This document shows, piece after piece, positions 1 through 14,600 of a DNA stretch of 64,000 bases. Source of the DNA: Tetrahymena thermophila SB210 (lineage: Eukaryota; Ciliophora; Oligohymenophorea; Hymenostomatida; Tetrahymenidae); assembly GCF_000189635.1 (NCBI RefSeq), contig NW_002476241.1:62001-126000 (forward strand), in the 5' to 3' direction. Each line of letters begins with the position of its first letter. Positions within the stretch are counted from its first letter, which is position 1. The position numbers and the translations under genes are program-made. The notes beneath the pieces are model-generated. The model saw only the letters and a list, made by a program, of their open reading frames with translations, did no database searches and was not told the origin of the DNA.

Positions 1-817
1 AATCAAAGTAATAATGAACCTAAATAGATACAAAACCCTGAATTAATAATCACAAAACAAAAAATCAAAAGTTATCTTAACCAATTGAAAACATTAAATA
101 AATTTTTGATTTTATAAAAGTTTTTTAATGATTCTTTATGTAATTTTATTTATTAAGATATTTGTATTTCTTAAAAAACAATTTAATATTTTTGAATCAA
201 AATGTTAATCATTCGTAGATTGAACAAATTATTGATGGAATTAAAATCATATATCTTTGGCAGAGTACATATTATTTATTTGATCTATTTAATTATTTAT
301 TCTATATGAGAATAAATATTTGCAAAAATAAAAAAATATACTAAGTAGATTTTTACAGCTTAAATGATCTTTATTGCTAAAATACATAAAAATTCATAAA
401 AAAGTATATTTTACATTAAAAAATAATTAAATGTCTAAGAAAAATTAGATGCTTATGTACATAAACAGAAAATTCCATATTAAATTACTATTATTGACTT
501 ATTAATTTAGTGAGATAAATGTAATATTATAGAAATCAATAAATTTATTAATATATGTAGGTAGGTAGGCAGGCATGTATATATTTGAATTTAAGATTAT
601 AGAATTGATTATTTTATCATTATTTATTTATTTAATAATAGTTGGGTCTATTTATTATTGGTTGATTGATAGATTGGTTTGTTGGTTACTTACTCCTCTT
701 TAAAAACTTAAAATAATTAAGAAAATGTATATCTTTTCTTTTACTTATTTATTGTCATTAAAACTAGTAGATATTATTAATTACATTTTATCCCTAGAAC
801 AAGTATCATTATTAAAT
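1..817. other. AT-rich non-coding DNA at the window edge
   Basis: I see no open frame of coding character here. The stretch contains a short GTAG/GCAG-type tetranucleotide run near 559-575 and otherwise only A/T-rich sequence. It lies downstream of the CFAP91 stop codon, so it includes that gene's 3' UTR. Confidence 0.6.
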
Positions 818-3806
818 TCAATTTTAAACATTTGCGTGCTTATTTGATGCACGGGTTATTGTTTGTTGAAGAGATCTCTTAGCAGCCTCGCTAAATCTCT
901 TTTCCTCTAATTGAACTATAATTGTTAATTAACTTTAAAATTTAATTTTTAAATTAAAAATTTACTTTATTTTTTAAGCTTGGAGCGTTGTACGTTTGGA
1001 ATTAGGAATGAGTGTACAAGATCCTTTATAAGAGTTTGATTGTTATTATATTTTCTTTCGAAGTCCTCCAAAGGCAAGTTGAATTTTGCCTTTCTTAAAT
1101 TTGTCATTATTGTGGCTTGTCTTGCAGAAGCTTTTTATTAAATTAAAATTAATTTAAAGATTAATATTAAATAAAATAATATTTAAGATAAAAACAAAAA
1201 AAACTTTAATTTCAATCAATTAATTAATTTTTTAAATGATTTTATTTTATATTTACATTGTTCTAAAGCATTCGACATCAACCAATCTAAATATGTATCT
1301 ACGGTGCCTTGATGAACTCTGATAAGTTAATTGTGAAGAACGTCTTCACGGTCTCTAAGAATCTCTTCTGCTTGTCTTTTACCAGCTTCCTCGATTTCTC
1401 TTATTCTTCTGTCCTTTTCAGCTATTTCAACCATTTGCTATATCTTTCTTTCTTGCTTGATACGAAGCAATTCCTTTGATAATTCATCCATAGTTTCAGC
1501 TATAACTTCTCCTTAAATGCTTTCTAGTACAGCATTCTTAACTTTTTCTTCATGTTGTTACATGAGCACTTCTTCAGCTTTATCTTCCTCTAAGTTTTCG
1601 ATTTGAGCTACTGTAAGCAATTCTTCAATAAGGGCAGTACGCTTTTTCTTACCTTCGTACATTATATTCTAAGTAGTTCTACCTCTTAACAATCTTTGTA
1701 AAAGGAGAACAGCTTCTTCCCTCTTATCAGCAGCTTGCATCAATTAAACACCATTAGGACCTCTGTACTCCTAAATTTCTGTTATTAGAGAAGGACTAAT
1801 GTTAAAATCAGTGCTATTTTAATAAATAATTTTCATTATTTTTATTTTAAATTTTTAAATGATTAATTTATTTACTCATATTTCCAAGTAGGAGTTGCAG
1901 GACGAATTTTGTTTTCGAAGTTTCTGTAAGAAAAGTTGTTTCCTTCTTATTTTTATTAGGCTTTGCTTTATTCATGAACTCCATTAATTTCATCTTATGC
2001 CTTTTTAAGCTCGCCTCTATGATAATTTTCCTAATATTAATAAAAATATTATTTAAAATTTTACTTTTTTATTATATATAAAATTTAGTAATTACCAATC
2101 TTGTATAGTTCTTTTCAATTTCCTTAATTTCCTTTTTGAGATTGACTCTTGTTTCAAACTCTCTTGGGCGAATACCTTCATGGAGGGCTTGAAGCATTTC
2201 ATAGTTTCCTAATGCTAGAGGTTATACTTCATACTAATTTTAGTTGAAATTATAATTATGATTATAAAAATTATAAATTTGCTTACTTTGTTAGCTATCT
2301 TATCAAGAGAAAGACCTTCGTGAGTAATACCAGCGTAAACTCTAGAAGCAAAATTAGCATAATCTTCAATAATATCACGCTTCAAAGTCTCTTTACCCTG
2401 CATTTTTCTGCTTTTAGTCATCTTTCTGTCAATTTTAATTTTTTTTCTTTAAATCTTAGCAATCTATCTATTCTTGTGCTCAGTCTTTTATTACCTGATT
2501 TCTTCTATTCTTTCTTAGCTCTTGTCCTCGACTTCTTTTTCTCTTTCAATTAAAGCCTATTGGAGCAAATAAAGTTTCTCATTTTAGAATCTATTTAAAT
2601 ACAAATTATTTATTACTTATTTTTCTATATAAATGATTATTTATTGAAGCATTATTCTTTATCATAAATTTGCTAACAATTCATAGAAATTGTTAGTAAA
2701 ATTTAAATTCATATTTGTTTTATGTCTTATTAAAATCATTTCTTTGAACCAAATTTATGGTTTTGTAATAATAGTCATTGGGTTGATATTCATTTTACTT
2801 TCAAAAATAGTTGTAACATTTCTAATCTAAATTTTTTAACTTGTAAATTCGTTTCAAAAATGATATTAAATAAATTTGTTTTTATCTTGAAATCAGTTGC
2901 TTGATCTATCTAAACAGAAATAATTTCATTTCTTAAGAAGAATAGACTATCATCTAATTAATTATATAAAATATTTAAATAAAATATTCTACTTTTTTAT
3001 TTCATTTTCTTTTTTGCTCCATTCACGTAGTTCTTATTCTTCCATCAATTTACGACGTAAATTAAACGATGCTTCATCAGAAATGGGAGGCAAGGAATTT
3101 TCAAACCACACTTTTTCACGATTTAATTCAATTTATTCTAACTCTTCAATTGATGCAGGGAGTCCCTTTCCATACTTATAATCTTTTAATTCCATAACCT
3201 CAGGATGATCTCCATCACGAACAAAACATTTAGGAGTATAAGGATCAGTTTAAGTCTCACTTTCTCTATAATCTGTTTATACAAAAGCATCTTTTGTAGG
3301 TGCCTCAACTATGGTAGCATTTTATTGCATCTACATAGTTTAATAATCCACTTATTAATCTACAGGAGGACGAGAGATATGCAAAGGAATGTCTGTCATT
3401 TGAGGCACAAGAGGCCTCTTAAAATAGAGTGGTCTATATTATTTAATTTTTAATAATAAAATATTTAAGCAATGAAAATATTTAAGTTTTATCCTAAATC
3501 AATGTATTAAAAACTGAAACTTCATCATATTTATAAATAAAAAACTTATTCCCATTTATAGTAAATTAAAAAAATATTTTATAAATCTTTGATGCTTTTA
3601 ATAATCTATTAAAGCTGGTCTCTCTTTAAGTTTGTTAAAGATCCCTTTACTATCAGTTAGTTTAATCAATCTGATCGCGCCTTGATGAAGATGCGTGGAT
3701 TTTAATAATTTTGCCAAATAAAAATTTACCTATCTCTATTTGAGACATAATTTACCATTGACTAATCTCTAACAACGTCATGAAGAATATTAGTTGTTGT
3801 GGCCAT
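818..3806 (-). CDS. CFAP91: CFAP91 (MAATS1/AAT1) cilia- and flagella-associated protein
   Basis: Read with TAA/TAG as Gln, this strand encodes a charged, largely helical protein in about nine exons: roughly 3725-3806, 3590-3715, 3017-3440, 2290-2594, 2100-2225, 1880-2037, 1250-1835, 978-1140 and 818-920. Family hallmarks are visible: an AFVQTDYRESETQTDPYTPK block followed by GKGLPASIEELEQIE and LPPISDEASFNLRRK, the QQALIEREKE / IIEDYANFASRVYAG block, the LLLQRLLRGRTTQNIMYEGK block and a C-terminal LVHSFLIPNVQR. In other organisms CFAP91 belongs to the calmodulin- and spoke-associated complex at the base of radial spokes and is needed for spoke assembly and ciliary motility. The start MATTTNILHDVV and TGA at 818-820 bracket the whole family length, so the gene looks complete. 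Identification is firm; the exon at 3590-3715 is the least certain boundary. Confidence 0.9.
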
Positions 3807-5629
3807 TTTATAATAATTGGTAAATATTCCTAAATTAATGTTAATTGATATTCCTTTAACTTCTTCCTATAATAATTCTGTTTATCTTAATTTATTAATT
3901 GTTTGTTTATTTTTTTTACTTGCTTATTAGCCTGTAAATTATTTATCTTCTTTGATTTTGTAATGAAATCTCTAAAAACATATAAAAATTATTACTTGCT
4001 TTTTAAACTATTTAATCATACATTCAATGTAGATTGTTTTTTTGTTAGTTTATAAAATCTAAATTCATTCCATATAAAAAATAAAATATAATGCAACTTC
4101 AATCAAAAATATATTGATTATATTCAAATATGCTTCCTACATTCATTTTTTGATAAACCCATTCACTTTTGAATTGATTGAGTTCATAATTCAAATATAT
4201 CATAAAATTAATATTTTTTTTAGTATTATCTTTCTATTTTTTGATTCATTAATTTTAATATATCTTCTGAATTTAACTTTTTATTCGTTGAAATTTTTGT
4301 TAAAGAAAGTTATCTAATGTAAAAAGTTTCAATCACATTTTTTAAAATAGAGAAAAATATAATTAATATTTAATATTCAATAATTTTGAATTTTAAAATA
4401 GCTTATATGGTTAAAATATTGTGCTTATTTAAATAGATTTTAATTAAATAATGATATTCAAGTATAATATTTTAAATTAAAATTCTTTAATTAAAAAGAA
4501 AATTAATGATTTCAAAATATATATTCTCAAAAATTTAAATCCAATTATAAAAATTGTAAATAGTAGTTGTTTTTGTTTTCTCAAATTTTTCATTCTTTTG
4601 GAATAAAATTTAGTTTATAGTCAAATTCTCACATTTTCATTATATAGACTCTACTCTTGCACAAATAAAACTATAAATTATATACTCTAGACCCCTTATT
4701 ATTTAAAGTCAGATAAATATCATTTTTTTTGAATTTTAGTTTTAAAATCAAAAATAGGAGGAGAAGGACATTTTTTTGTAAGAATTTATAATATCCTTAA
4801 TATGCTTGATATTCATCAAGTAACTTTTCTGTTGATGAGATTGACAAGTCAGCTGACATTATACCTATTATAATTTCTATTAAAAAATATTTATGCACTT
4901 TATCTTATTTACTTTTTAGAATCTTAAAACGCATTAAATAAAATTCATTTTAAAATTTTAAATGTGATTTTCCACTTATTTATTTTGTAATTTACTAATA
5001 AAAAGTTATTTATTTTTTATTTGATGTTATAAATATTTAAACAAAGAAAATAAATCAAAAGATTAATTTGATATTTATGTCATAATAGTGGCTGATATTT
5101 TTTGCTTCGTATATATCATTCATTATATGGTATATCATCTCTGATTGTTCAAGAAAATGGTTTAGCTATTAATTAGAGTATATTTAAAAATTATACTAAA
5201 GAAGGATAAGTTTGATTTCTTAAAAATAACTAGCTCTTTAACCAAAATTATATATTTTGACAAGACAAGACATTTCCCATTATGTTTTAAAGTTTTATAA
5301 ATTATTTAAATGAAAAATATGCAAAAAAATTAAGTTTAAAAAATTGATAAAAAAATTATTTGATAATTGGTTTTAAATATTCCATATTGTGTTTGTTAAA
5401 ATTTAAATTCATTAAAATATTTTTAAAATTATGGTTTCCATTATTTTCACTTAACCTTTATCCTAAAATTTAAAACCTATTTTCTTAAAAATGTATTGTT
5501 ATGTCAATTGTTTGGTTTAACATTGAAGTTTAACTTTTTTAAATAAAATAAAGTAATTTCTTGAAAAGAAAAGTGATTTAAAAAAAACTTTAAAAAAACT
5601 TACAAAATTTCTCACAGAATTTTTTAAAT
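3807..5629. other. Intergenic region between divergent CFAP91 and the surface-protein gene
   Basis: AT-rich spacer that must hold the promoters of the divergently transcribed neighbours. Two short open frames in the ciliate code (minus 4629-4859, 76 residues; plus 5077 to about 5313) have no recognisable similarity, and their lengths are within chance for a one-stop code. No repeat or RNA gene was recognised. Confidence 0.5.
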
Positions 5630-8600
5630 ATGAATATATTTAAATTTATTTTAAATCTGTTTATCTTCACCTCACTAATTTTAGGGTAGTAAAAATCTTT
5701 AAATAACTAATAATGTGATTAATCTTGTAGCAGCTGTTCTCAAGATTAGATTTCAGAATGTTTATCATGCAAAGCAAATTATTTCTACTTAAACGAGTAA
5801 TATTAATGCTTAAACAAATGTCCACAAGGAACTTACTTAGATTCTAATTTGAATTAATGCCTATAGTGTGCTAGCTAATTTTGTAGTTTATGCTCAAGTA
5901 CTTAATGCCTATAATGTAGTGACGGTTATTCTCTAGATCCAAATAACTCTGTAATTAAATAAATTTAAATGAGGAATTATAAATGAAATAAGTTATTTAA
6001 AATAGCAAAATTGCATATCGAAATGTGGTTAGGAAGGATAAATCTAAGATGAATAGGGTTAGTGCGGTTACAGTTGCAAATAAAGTTAGATATATAACAT
6101 TGAATACTCATCATTTAGTTGTTAAAAAAAAATATTATGCCCATAAACTTAAGTCACTCCTCAAGCTCAAATCTAAAATTCTATTGCTTCTTATTTAATA
6201 GATAGTACAATGAGTAAATAATTTAACAAATTTTATAATTAAATATTGAGTATTTTTTTTATAATTCAAAGCTACTCTTACATTGATTGATATTTAAGGA
6301 AATGTAGTCCTATATAGTTATCCTTTTCTTTAAGTAGAAAAATAATATACATTGAATATAACTACTTACGAGGTATTTCCTATTTTTTTTACTAAATTGA
6401 AAAATCATCTTTTAAAAAAATAAGTAGAACTAAAAAAAAGTTATTTCTTTTACAATGAAATTTTATTATTAAATATATGAATTTAAAATATTAATATTTT
6501 TATTTTAATTTAAATACTCATAACATAATATACATAATAATAAAAAACATATATTATTCGATATTTTCTTTTATTAATTAGAATAACTTAATATAGAAAG
6601 ATTACAAATACAAAATACTTTTTCAGTTTAATTTCAGATTATAAATAAAAATAAAATTTATAAGCATTAAAATAAATTAATTTTTAATAGATGCTGAAAA
6701 TTTTTTAAAATATTATATTATATTTTTAAAAATACTTAAATTATTTTATAATCTGAAAGCTTTCTTATATAATTTTTAACTTTTATTCTTAAGAATATGA
6801 AATAAATAAAATTAAATAATTTTTAATTTAACGGATTAGTGTTTATAATTCACTAATAAAATTTTGTTAAATTTTTATTCTAGAAAATCAACTCTTGCAT
6901 TTACTAACATATTAGTAAATTTTTAATATTTTTAACTTAATTTAATTATTATTTTTAATACTTAGGTTGCTTATTGCTAATTTAATAATTAGCAAGAAAA
7001 ATTAGATAATATAATAACATGTTTACTTCAACCACTAAATCTGCTTAAATTTTATAGTTAAAATGGGACAATTATACTATAGTCTTTTCTAAGTTATAAC
7101 TAAACATATAATACTGGATAAATTATCAAAAAATATTACTTAGAAAGTGATTGGAGTTTAATATTAACTTAGGATAATTATTATTAAATAAATATGTTAT
7201 ATTATTCTAATTTAACATATTTTGAAATAGATACTAGTCAAACAGCTTAAATTTAAATATATAAAGTAAAATATAATAATGATCCATCATTAAATTAGAT
7301 TTTGTGTCTCAATTTAACTAGCCAATAAATAACATTTTATTAAATTTATCCTTACTAAAAAATACTTGCTTATAGTTCATCTAATATTGATCAATCGACT
7401 AATTTAATCCCACTCAATACATTTTATAACTGGATTTAATACACTATAAATGAATTAAATCATTTATATTTAGACCCTAATGAACATACTATGAGTTTGC
7501 TGAAATCAATTCAAATTTCCGATATGATATATTCAGTTTTTTTAATTGATATAAATGTAATTTATTATTTTTTAAATCTTTGATTTTTACTTATTTTTAA
7601 AAAGTCTATCATAATAGTAAGTGGAACAAGTTAACAAAATAACTTGAATCTGAATTTATACAGTATTAATGCATCTAATAACTAAATTTTTTATTCAGAA
7701 AAACACTTAATAAACTAGCCAAGCTCAATAAATTAAGTTTATTCTTTTGGAGATTTAATAATTATTTGTACTACCAAAAGTGTAGGATTATACTAAATTT
7801 CTTCAAAATTATCTTAATTATCTTTAGTTGAACAGTTTTAGCAAATGAATCCTTCATTATGCTCTTCATCTAATTTTGATTTAGATGAAATATTTCCAGA
7901 AATACATATCATTTAGACAATTTAATAATCTTTATTTTTAAATATAATAAATACAACTACAAAATAAAAGATCGTACAATTTATTCCATAATTTTAATCA
8001 CCTTCTTAAGTAATGTCTTATCTTTAAATTAGTTAAGGTGAAATATTGTTTGCTGAACTTCCTGAGATTTAGCAAATTTGTGATTTAAAATGTAATGGAT
8101 AATTGCATTTTTATGATATTTTTTCTAAGAAAATAATAAATTCAATAAAAATATGGGATCTATAGAATTATGATTGTTAATAATTCCTTTTTAATAGCAT
8201 AATTTTATTTGATGATACTTATTTATTAGCTGGATTTGAATTAAATATTTTTAAAATAAAGATAATTAATATTAAAACTTTGGAAATAATTTATTAATAA
8301 GATTTTCAAGAAATATTTTTGCAAATAAATAATATTTGGTATACTGAAAAACCAATTTACTATCCGAATTCTGATTCAATTGTAGTTCCTATTATATTCT
8401 TTGAGTAGATTTCAGATGCCTAATATAATTATAGTTTCTTATTTTTTGCTAAAAACTCAGGTATTTTATTCATATTTGAAAAATATTAATTTAATTTTTT
8501 TAAAAAGATTAAAGAAGTTCAGCAAAGTATAAATTTGTCAATAGTTTTCAAATATTTGCTTTTGATTATATTTAAACAATCTCAATTGAATACTTAATTA

Positions 8601-11600
8601 TCTTTTAACTTATTTCTGCTGATAATTATTAGGCATTATTTTACAATTTATAGGGGACAAAAGTAAATTCATTAATTTTAAATAAACAAATTTAACTTTT
8701 TTATTGAAATAAATAGATATAAATTAGTCCAATTTACACGAATTATAATGGTAATATTTTATCATAAGTTAATGAAAAAACAAAGCAAATATTCATTTAT
8801 AGTTTCTATGGTATTTATATATATAATTTAACAACTCTATATTATGAAATGCTATAATTCTAGTGTGCTGGAGGCTTGTATTTCTCATAAGATTTTAAAT
8901 ATTATTATACACAAGCTGATAATTGTGAAACTAACTAAGATGGAGTATTTTCTTATCCTGACAATATTCTCATAGCTGTAAATTAAAATTTTTTAGTTTA
9001 AAAATAATTTTTACATTATTTATAAAATTATAGAAAGGAGTGTAACCTCAGAATAGGTATATTTATGAGATAAAATCATTTGATAATAATTAGTATTTAG
9101 TATTCTTTTCATATAGTTAATATCTGATTTATTATGATAATATAAGATAGTAGTTATTTTTAAGGAATTTATAATATGGTTTCAATTAAGGTGGTATTAA
9201 AGATAATAATGAAATTATATTTTTTAACAGTAATTCAGTGTAGCATTATGATTTGAGAACATTCAGCTTAAAATATTAAGAAGTAACAACTTTAATTTAT
9301 TAAATTGATATTTTGTCAAATTAAAAAAATTAAAAAAAAAAAAAAATAACAAAAACAAAAACAAAAACAAAAAAAAAACATATATCAATAGTAAACATAA
9401 AAGAATATATTTTATTAGAGATAATATGTATAATAAAAAAAAATTTAGAATACCCTATCAACAGCTTATAAATTTAAACAAGCTAAATAAAATATACCTG
9501 AATAAATCATACTAAATTGTTTTAAGAATTAAAAAATTTATTAATATTTCAATTTCACTTTTTTTCTTTTCAAAATTTAATTTTGTGAAAGTTTTTTTTA
9601 TTTTATAGAATTTATATTTAACTAACAATTAAAATTTTTAATATTAATAATATTATTTATATAAAAATAGGATAGCATAATTTTTTTAAAATTATTTCTA
9701 AAGACAAACTTTTTGACATTTAATTATGTATAATCATCTAGCTATCATCTATTTTAAGTAAAAAAGCTACAATATATTACTTTATAACTAACCTAATCAG
9801 AAAAATAACCATATTTTATAAGTTACATTAGTGAGCTTAATTACGTTATAGAAATATTTGATTAATATATTAATATCTTGAATGCTGCAAATAAATAGCT
9901 GGTTTATACTATTAATGTTCAAATTCAAAGTTATTTTTCTGCTCCTTATAATAATTTTGCTATTGATAAATTATTTGAGAGAAGTGTATTTTATTATTAA
10001 CCAAACAATTTAATAGTTATTGTTTATTATTTAAGCTTATTTGTCATAGATGCAAGAACTTTTAAAATGGTAATATTTAAATAAACATTCATTTTATTTT
10101 TAATAATTAATTTTGATTATAACAGCTATTATTACAATAATATACCTTGGAAATATAAGCATTTAAATCTATAGTAGTAGATTGGGATAGAGGTTATTTT
10201 ATATCAACTCACTTAGATTAAGATTGCATTTTAAATATGAATGTAAAAATTTATTTAAATAATATTTTTATAATTATTTTTAATTATTAAAGACTATTTA
10301 AAGAATTTGTTTCAAAGATAATTCATAATACGTCGGGAATTAATCTGTTTCGTTACTATACTTAATATAAAAATTATTTATTAATTAGAAAACAGGGTTA
10401 TTAATTATATGCTAATAGATTTCTGTGAGAATATTTTCCCTCAATAGCTTAGACTATTAAAATTCCATTTATGATAATTAATTGAATTTAAGTTATTTTT
10501 TTTACAACAAAAATTATAATTATTTAATTTATAGCTAAATTTATTATTTAATTTTTATATAACTTGATTTAAACACAATGATAAAAATTAATTTACAATT
10601 ACCTCCTCCAAACTCTATCTCAGAGAATTAATATAGAGTATTTTAAAAACAATTATTTTATAAATTGATAATTTTTTTTAATAATAATAAATAGTTTTTC
10701 TTTTTAGATGATTAACAGACTTATATATTCCTAAACTCAGATTTTAAATTTATCTATTTGTTTGATTAAAGAACGCATAATTTAATCAATCAAATTTTAT
10801 TAGATGAGGCTTTTTACTTTAATTCAGATGTTATAGTTGACTAGAAAAACTAGTATATATTTTTATTTGATATCAATAATAGTATAAACCATTATTCTTA
10901 TTCCACTAAATAGCTAATTTAAAAATATTAAGTAAATTAATTCATTAAATTCTTTCAAATTTATCAATTTTTATTTATCAAATTATGTAAGCTAAATTAA
11001 TCTGACGCATCTGTCTTTCAGAAGAATATGATTTGGGACAGTTATAAGCAAAGAATTATTGCATCTTCGAATGCCACAGTTTATCTTATTAATGTATAAA
11101 CAAAATTAATAGAATTATAATTAGAAGACACTTTTGTGACTTAGCTTTAGCTTTTCGAGAGTAAAAATATAATATAATACTCTAATTATTACAATAATGT
11201 ACTTCTTGATTACGATTACCTTCTAAATAATAATAAAGATACTTTTCCTAATTAAATAAACCCAAGATTTTTTAACCTAAATGAAAATTCTATTTTATAT
11301 TTGAGCTACTTTAGCTCTCAGATTTATTTATTTATTAACTAAAAAATAACTTCAACTTGGATTAGAAATAATTTTAATTGGGGATATATTAGAGTTATTG
11401 AAAACGATCTTTCAAATTTACTTGTTTATGCAATTTACGATAATGAAATAGTGATATTAGATTTAAGCACTTCTATTATTATTTAGATAGATCAATTTTT
11501 CCTATCTTAAAATATAATAAATGTAATTTTTGAGAATGAAAACCACATTAATTTACTTTCTTAATCGCAGTAACTTCTCTAACTTCAAAAAAAATAAAAA

Positions 11601-14600
11601 TCTATTTAAGTAAACGAAATAATAGTTTTAAAGCAAGGTCTTGCTTATTATTTATTTACATAAAATTTAAGCTAACTTATATTTACTGATTTTAGTGGTA
11701 ACTATGTAAATATTAACTTTGTAAATTTAATTATTGATGAGGTAAATAATATAAAAGGAAGTCTTTAAGCTACAATCTAGATGCCTTCTAGAATATTAGA
11801 TATTTAGTTATTAAACAATTATTAGATAGTTATTTTAATGAGCAACTTAGTTAAAATTTATGATTGCTCCATGATGTCTGAAGTAGCATAAGTAGGTTTG
11901 AATTATGAGGTAAGTTATGCAAATATATTGGTTGATAGTCTTTATAAAAGAATATTTGTACAAAACAAATTACCAGGAACTTTAGTTTACGATTTTATGC
12001 TAAATGCTGATACAGTAAGTTATATAAATTCTTTCTCAGCTTAACTATATTTTGATGATTATTTCATTTATTCAGTTGTTTCCCACTCAGCCAATATTTA
12101 TTTCAGAAAAGACCTAAAACTTTTGTTCAATTTTAGACATTTTAATTCAACTTTTTATTTAAAGAAAATAACCTATTTAAATGTTGGTTACTACTTTTTA
12201 GTAGAATTTATTAATAAACTTTCTATTTTTGAATTTTCTCCCTTTGTCTCTCTTCCAACTGAAAAGGCTTTTCTATTAATAAATTAATTTTCTATAGCAA
12301 AGTATTCATTTATAAAGTAAAATGAATTTGGTATAAATAGTAATATTTACGAATTTGAAGCTATAATATTTTAGTTGGAAGGAATAATTACTTATACCAT
12401 TTAATTCGATATATACAGTCTATCTTAATCTTAATCCTGCTCTTTAAATTATGAATAATAGCAATTTAATTATTAAGATGACATTTATTTTTGGTAATAG
12501 AGCTTATATTTAGCTAGTTAATAAAAAAATATCAATAGTTTAACAATAAATATTCCTAAGGATTAGAATATATACATTCCTTAACTTTAATAGAACATTT
12601 TATATTCTGAATTCTAACTTATTATTCAAGGTTAAAATTTAAATAATACAATTTATATACAAGACAAATTTAATTAATAGTAAGGTATTTATGCTATTTG
12701 GCTTTAAAATTTAGTAATACAAGTTTCAAATTAAAATTACAAATTATATTTAGAAAATGGTACCAACCCAAATAGTTTAAATTTTGATGATCTAACATTT
12801 CCAGATTTAAAATAGATTTATCTTGAAAATATTACTATCAATGAATCTATTGTTTAGATTAAGAACATATAATAAGTAGTAATTTAATAAATCAATCTAA
12901 CGCATTTTGTAAATTAAAAGGTTCCAACTCTTACTTAGCTTGAAATTTCTAACATAAGTAAAGTTATAATTAGTGAAATCAATATTATGAAATGTTATTT
13001 CAATGTCAAAAATACTTTAGTTATTTTAAATAACATATAGTTTCTACAAATTAGTAACATTAACATATATGAATGTGAATTTTAAGGATCTAGTTAAATT
13101 TTATTTATTGATTAAGTATAAAATGTAACAATTCAAAATATTTAAATTTCTAAAACAAATTTTACTCAAGAATAATCCTTTAAAGTTACTTCTGTTTAAA
13201 TTCTTTAGATAATATTACTCTAAATGTAGGAAATATAATATAATTAATAATTATCAAAATAATAATAACCATAACAAAGTGATGCTGATTCTATTTAAAC
13301 AATATTTTTTTTTAAAAGCAATTTAAAAATTACTTTTAAGAACATAACATTATATCAATTCAACTCTGATATTCAAAATGAATTTGCTATTTTTAATTTT
13401 ATTTAAGTAGCTGGAGGTATATTCATAAATTACTCTTATATTGAGGATATTAATATTTTAAGCACATAAACTGGAACTATACTTTTTAACTCTGCTATTT
13501 CTAGTGCTATATTATCCCAAATATCTTTAAGAAATATAAATAACATGAGATTTTTGTAAGTTTAATTATATTAAATTTCAAATTCAATTTATTAGGAATC
13601 TTAAGATGTAAAAATATATAATATGACAGCAGTTAATTATTATATAAGCTAATAACCATTTATTTATATAAATTCTTAAAATGTTCTTTTTGATAACATG
13701 AAAATATCCAAAGTAAATTTTTCTACAAATAAAAAATCATAATAAATACCTTTAATTGCTTTAACTGCTACTTATTCATTAATAATTTAGAATTCTCTTC
13801 TTAGTTAAATAAATAATTTTAAAAATAGTTCTATTCAGATTTAAGATTCTTAGAATATTAAGGTTTTTAATACAATATTTTAAAATATATATTCAAATGA
13901 TACTTCTTCAGCTCTGACTATACAAAATTCATAAAATATAGACATATTAAACTCTGTTTTTAAAGATATGAATTTAAATAATACAGGTTCTATTTAAATA
14001 ATTAATGGCTAAAATATTGTTTTTTAAAGTAATGAACTTTAATTTATTTTATCTCAAATAGGAGATGGAGGAGCTCTAAATTTCATTAATAGCTAAATAA
14101 ATAAATTAGATTAAAATTAATTTATTTCTAATACGGCTTTATTAGGGTCAGGAGGAGCTATTTTTTGCTAAAATAGTGCATTCAAAGCATTTAATGAAAA
14201 TATATTTAATAAAAATAAAGCTCCTTAAGGATCTGGAGGAGCCATTATGCTTAATAACTGTGATATTTTACAGATGAAAAACAATACATTTATCTTAAAT
14301 CAAGCATTTATTGGAGGAGCTATAAGGTATACGAATCTTTAGCCTATAGCTATTATGTAAGGTGGAGCTAAAAATTTAAAAATCTTGAACTATTTTTACA
14401 AAAATAATGCAACTTCATATGGCATAAACATTGGTTCATATCCTGTACTTTTAAATATGAAAAATAATTTTGAAAAAAATTCAATAAGCTAATAAGACTC
14501 TTTAATTGATGTTTAAAGTGGATACAAAGCACCTACTCCTATTTTAATTAGATTTATTGACGAAGAAATGAGAGAAGTTGCTTTTGTTAATTTATCTTAA

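Noticed and set aside
4629..4859. Minus-strand frame starting MSADLSISSTEKLLDEYQ
   Set aside because: Seventy-six codons is within chance for a code with one stop in AT-rich DNA; no recognisable domain or splice partner.
5077..5313. Plus-strand frame starting MSQQWLIFFASYISF
   Set aside because: Short, no family resemblance, and not joined to the downstream signal-peptide exon by a plausible intron; treated as chance.
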